Origin: Mycobacteriaceae bacterium
Lineage (GTDB): Bacteria > Actinomycetota > Actinomycetes > Mycobacteriales > Mycobacteriaceae
DNA: 64,000 nucleotides
Direction of reading: 5' to 3'
Assembly: GCA_029977845.1 (NCBI GenBank)
Contig: JAPOKC010000001.1
Coordinates: forward strand, 62,001 to 126,000
Within the stretch, counting starts at the first letter, position 1, and every line of letters begins with the position of its first letter. Positions 62,301 through 64,000 of this stretch are shown here, one piece after another. The notes beneath the pieces are model-generated. The model was given only the letters and a program-made list of their open reading frames with translations, was not told the origin of the DNA and ran no database searches. The position numbers were made by a program, and so were the translations under genes.

Positions 62301-63814
62301 CGCCGCAGGATCTCTATGACAATCCGACGCTTTCGGCACTTACCGAGGCCCTGGTGGCCCGGCATGCCGCCGGCGGTCTGGCAAGTCAGGACACCGGCGA
62401 GCTGAATCCGGCTGTGCCGCCCAACATCCTGCGATTCCTCGACGGAGGTCTGGCCGAGCCGGGAAGGTGGCGGGTTCCCCTGGTCCTGCGCATCGATTCG
62501 ACCGTCGGCGCCGCTGACGTCGAAGCGGTGATGACCGCGGTGATCAACCATCACGACGCGCTGCGGATGCGGGTGGTCAACCGAGCGGGGCTGTGGGAAC
62601 AGCAGATCAGTGAGCCGGCCGATTTCGCGGATCTCGCCCATCAGACGCTGCCGGAGGCGGCCGCAGCACAATCGCCTGAGGAACGCAACGCACTGCGCGC
62701 CATCATCTCCGACACCATCGCCGCACAGGATCTCGACAGTGTGCCGCTGACGGCGACCTACGTGGTCGACGGTCACGGGGCCCCGCGATTCCTGGTGCTC
62801 ACCGTGCACGCCATGATCGACGACCTCACCTCGCGGGAGGTTCTGGTCACCGATCTGCTGACGGCCTTCGGTCAGCGGCTGGCCGGTGAGGACATCGCCC
62901 TGGAACCGGCGACGACGAGTTGGCGGGACTGGTCGCAGCGCTGCGCGGCACTGGCCGCACACCCGGCGGTTCTCGACGAACGCGGGTACTGGATCGGTAA
63001 CGCCACGAACGCGACGGTTCGAGTGTCCGGTACCGATACTGCCGGGGCGCCGGGAGCCGGCGACCTCAAGCGACTGCCCACCGCGCTGAACTCGGAGCAG
63101 ACCTCGCAGGTCGACAACGCGCGCCGGGTGCTTCAGGCTTCGACCGAGGAGATCCTGCTGGCGGCGCTGGCCCGCACGCTGGCGGCCACCGTCGGCGAGG
63201 GAGTGACGAGCGTGGACCTCACCGGTGCGGGCCGTTCGGTGCTGCGCCCCGATGTCGATTTCCACCGGACCATCGGGTGGTTCTCCACCGTCTATCCGGT
63301 GCCGCTGCCCTGTGCGGCGCCCGGGGCCACCGCTGCGGCCCAGCTGATAGACGAGGTCAGCCGGGCCGTCAAGGGTGTGCCGCACCACGGGATCGGTTAT
63401 GGGCTGCTGCGCTATCTGCATGCGCCGACCGCGGCGTTGCTCGGGTCGACCGGCCGGTCGGAATTCCTGCTCTCCTATCTCGGCATGATGCCGGAGTGGC
63501 AGCCCAGTGATGCCGCCGTCCAATTCGACGGCGACAGCGAACTCACGGTCCGTGAAACCCTCCCGGGCCTGGGTCATCCGGTCGAATTGCGCACCTACCG
63601 GCACGGCGGCCTGCTACACATCGACTGGTGGTACGACGGCCGGCGGGTTCCCGCCGACAAGATCGAGAGTCTGGCCGAGGAGCTGCCGGGCATGCTGATC
63701 GCATTGATCGACGAAGCCGTCTCGGGCGGCGTCGAGGATGACGAGAGTGAGGCTGACGATGAAGCAATGGCGCTGGTGGATCTGTCGGCCGCGGTATTCG
63801 ACGACGACGAGTAG
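59387..63814 (+). CDS. PpsE-like polyketide synthase (KS-AT-ACP-condensation)
   Basis: 1475 residues (Mtb PpsE 1488). KS: Cys187 in [12 protein letters not shown], His323 in ETHGTGTPLGDP. AT: Ser632 in AGHSIGELVAAAV, with HGFHS (His731), the HAFH-like box of malonyl-type ATs. ACP: Ser954 in EIGGDSLVAIGVAM. No reductive domain. Residues about 1000-1460 form a condensation-like domain: VPPNILRFLDGGLAEPGRWRVPLVLRI, HHDALRMR and the degenerate HHxxxDG motif VHAMIDD (His1141, Asp1145), ending in an acidic tail (EDDESEADDEAM). In DIM synthesis PpsE is the last module and acts with TesA. Here it should add a beta-keto unit and take part in release. Confidence 0.9.
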   Translation: MSADQSDLDGIAVIGMAGRFPGADSVGEFWENLCSGKESIATLSEEELTAAGVSAATLADPTYVRRAALLNGIDEFDPEYFGMNPYTARMMDPQQRLFLQTAWHALEDSGYDPAGYDGSIGVFASSTASGYLMDNLMSHRDTKKLVSEGITVEMFNLVLLNDKDHLATRVSHELNLRGPSLSVQTACSSSLVAVHLACQSLLSGECDMALTGAAAIRVPHHVGYTYEPGAMVSPSGHCRPFDVNSDGTIFGSGVAALILKPLQAALDDGDRIHAVIRGSAINNDGALKMTYAAPAVAGQAEVIAEAQAVADVDPATIGYVETHGTGTPLGDPIEIEALRQAFEASGTERAAPCVLGSVKSNIGHLDAASGVAGLVKTILCLKNKAIPATVHYTAPNPELHLENTPFVVAKALTPWESDGPRRAGVSSFGVGGTNAHVIVEEAPGTPATRSAPGGPQVLLLSARTAESVADARTELAAELARNDGLALPDVAFTLAGRRAHEVRAAAVVADREDACAVLAAGAHDGAENDKVWVGRGATGPAQVAFLFPGQGSQHVGMASGLYDSEPVFREIFDQCAAGFAEHLGIDLKAEVFEGSGLESTDLAQPALFAVEYALARLAMSYGVTPTALAGHSIGELVAAAVAGVFDLDTAIKVVAARAKLMHAAPAGAMVAVAAGPDDIAAHLDGAVDLAAVNEYGSCVLAGPEQAIRDVTNRLAGSGIVARRVRTSHGFHSQAMDSVLEPFSQFLSGLTLRAPQIPMLSNVTGTWMTDDEATDPNRWARHIRSTVRFADELQTLLTDPDRVIVEVGPGGSLTGSAVRMPGWSDTHRAVRLMRHPVQTRDDRDAFLLGLGQLWAAGAGVDWARLYGEHPQRVTIPGYAFARQRYWIDPDNSAVRRPMGSGAAAATDTQQTAGQSFPTADARTQMHSTLHRIWSQCLGVEAVAPGDNFFEIGGDSLVAIGVAMTASHEGVELTPQDLYDNPTLSALTEALVARHAAGGLASQDTGELNPAVPPNILRFLDGGLAEPGRWRVPLVLRIDSTVGAADVEAVMTAVINHHDALRMRVVNRAGLWEQQISEPADFADLAHQTLPEAAAAQSPEERNALRAIISDTIAAQDLDSVPLTATYVVDGHGAPRFLVLTVHAMIDDLTSREVLVTDLLTAFGQRLAGEDIALEPATTSWRDWSQRCAALAAHPAVLDERGYWIGNATNATVRVSGTDTAGAPGAGDLKRLPTALNSEQTSQVDNARRVLQASTEEILLAALARTLAATVGEGVTSVDLTGAGRSVLRPDVDFHRTIGWFSTVYPVPLPCAAPGATAAAQLIDEVSRAVKGVPHHGIGYGLLRYLHAPTAALLGSTGRSEFLLSYLGMMPEWQPSDAAVQFDGDSELTVRETLPGLGHPVELRTYRHGGLLHIDWWYDGRRVPADKIESLAEELPGMLIALIDEAVSGGVEDDESEADDEAMALVDLSAAVFDDDE

Positions 63815-63826
63815 GTAGCGGCAACT

Positions 63827-64000
63827 GTGTCAGATCACGGTGATCACGGCGTCGCGGTCGAGGGCATCGGCAAGTCGTTCGGTTCCGTTGACGCTCTGCG
63901 TGACATCTCCTTTCACGTCGGTCGCGGTGAGGTCGTCGCTCTGCTGGGTCCCAACGGGGCCGGTAAGACAACCACTGTCGAGATCCTCTCGACGCTGACG
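63827..64000 (+). CDS. ABC transporter ATP-binding protein, DrrA-like (partial)
   Basis: The first 58 codons of a gene that leaves the window. From GTG 63827: [50 protein letters not shown], with the Walker A motif GPNGAGKTT and the A-loop-type aromatic in KSFG. The ordering is that of DrrA/daunorubicin-resistance-type ATPases, and in M. tuberculosis drrA directly follows ppsE. It starts 12 bases after the PKS stop, so it belongs to the operon and is predicted to power export of the polyketide lipid. The permease genes (drrB, drrC) would lie beyond the window. Confidence 0.85.
   Translation, partial: MSDHGDHGVAVEGIGKSFGSVDALRDISFHVGRGEVVALLGPNGAGKTTTVEILSTLT

Noticed and set aside
61565-63604. 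679-codon minus-strand ORF opposite the PpsE-like gene
   Set aside because: Antisense shadow; no domain, while the plus frame holds clear AT, ACP and condensation motifs.

Overview
This window is mycobacterial: high G+C, GTG/TTG starts with ATGA/GTGA overlaps, and the mycolate and arabinogalactan genes in their conserved order. Read left to right it follows, in inverted orientation and with gaps, the Mycobacterium tuberculosis interval from about Rv3853 down to Rv3799c (fadD32-pks13-accD4). Several Mtb blocks are missing (sodA, bfrB, the papA2/pks2 sulfolipid region, PE_PGRS62) and several gene groups are absent from the Mtb order. This suggests a non-tuberculous, probably fast-growing (Mycolicibacterium-like) species. 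All homology statements come from memory of these families; no search was run. No tRNA, rRNA, CRISPR or insertion sequence was seen.

Layout. 1-6 kb: minus-strand run of an Rv3850-like protein, a CopC-domain protein, an Rv3852 (H-NS-like) protein, RraA, a PonA2-type penicillin-binding protein and an F420-type oxidoreductase. 6-8.4 kb: a plus-strand insertion (Trp/Pro-rich secreted protein, ImmA/IrrE peptidase, seven-helix membrane protein) convergent with espR. 8.8-10.5 kb: espR upstream region, an Rv3847-like gene, a small membrane ORF and a cluster of four DnaA-box-like sites. 10.5-16.4 kb: Rv3843c-like, glpQ1, an LCP protein, a CPBP membrane protease, pheA, a phosphoglycerate-mutase-family gene and a Cys-rich mini-protein. 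16.4-21.6 kb: four-gene set of two paralogous zinc-ribbon membrane proteins, a lipoprotein and a secreted sedolisin (S53) protease. 21.6-31.2 kb: Rv3836/Rv3835-like genes, serS and a coupled unknown gene, an Ala-rich exported protein, Rv3819/Rv3818-like genes, a PlsC-type acyltransferase, a HAD phosphatase and a PGRP-type amidase. 31.3-52 kb: cell-wall core (erp, glf, glfT2, PAP2, ubiA, aftB, fbpA, fbpD, a DUF732-like lipoprotein, the Rv3802c cutinase, fadD32, pks13, accD4).

The most unusual part is 51.9-64 kb. Directly coupled to accD4 is a TesA-like type II thioesterase. A new operon follows: a fatty acyl-AMP ligase of FadD26/FadD29 type, a PpsA-like PKS (ACP-KS-AT-KR-ACP), a PpsE-like PKS (KS-AT-ACP-condensation) and the start of a DrrA-like ABC ATPase that runs off the window. 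This resembles a miniaturised phthiocerol dimycocerosate (DIM/PDIM) locus with only the first and last Pps-type modules, placed beside the mycolic acid condensation operon. It predicts a short lipid polyketide: a FAAL-activated fatty acid, one keto-reducing extension, one non-reducing extension, release or transfer by the condensation domain and TesA, and export by a Drr-type transporter.

How the genes work together: galactan is made by glf and glfT2 and arabinan donor by ubiA and the PAP2 protein; AftB adds terminal arabinose; FadD32-Pks13-AccD4 makes mycolate; Ag85 (fbpA) attaches it; the Rv3802c-type cutinase and the amidase, LCP and PonA2 proteins remodel or assemble the envelope.
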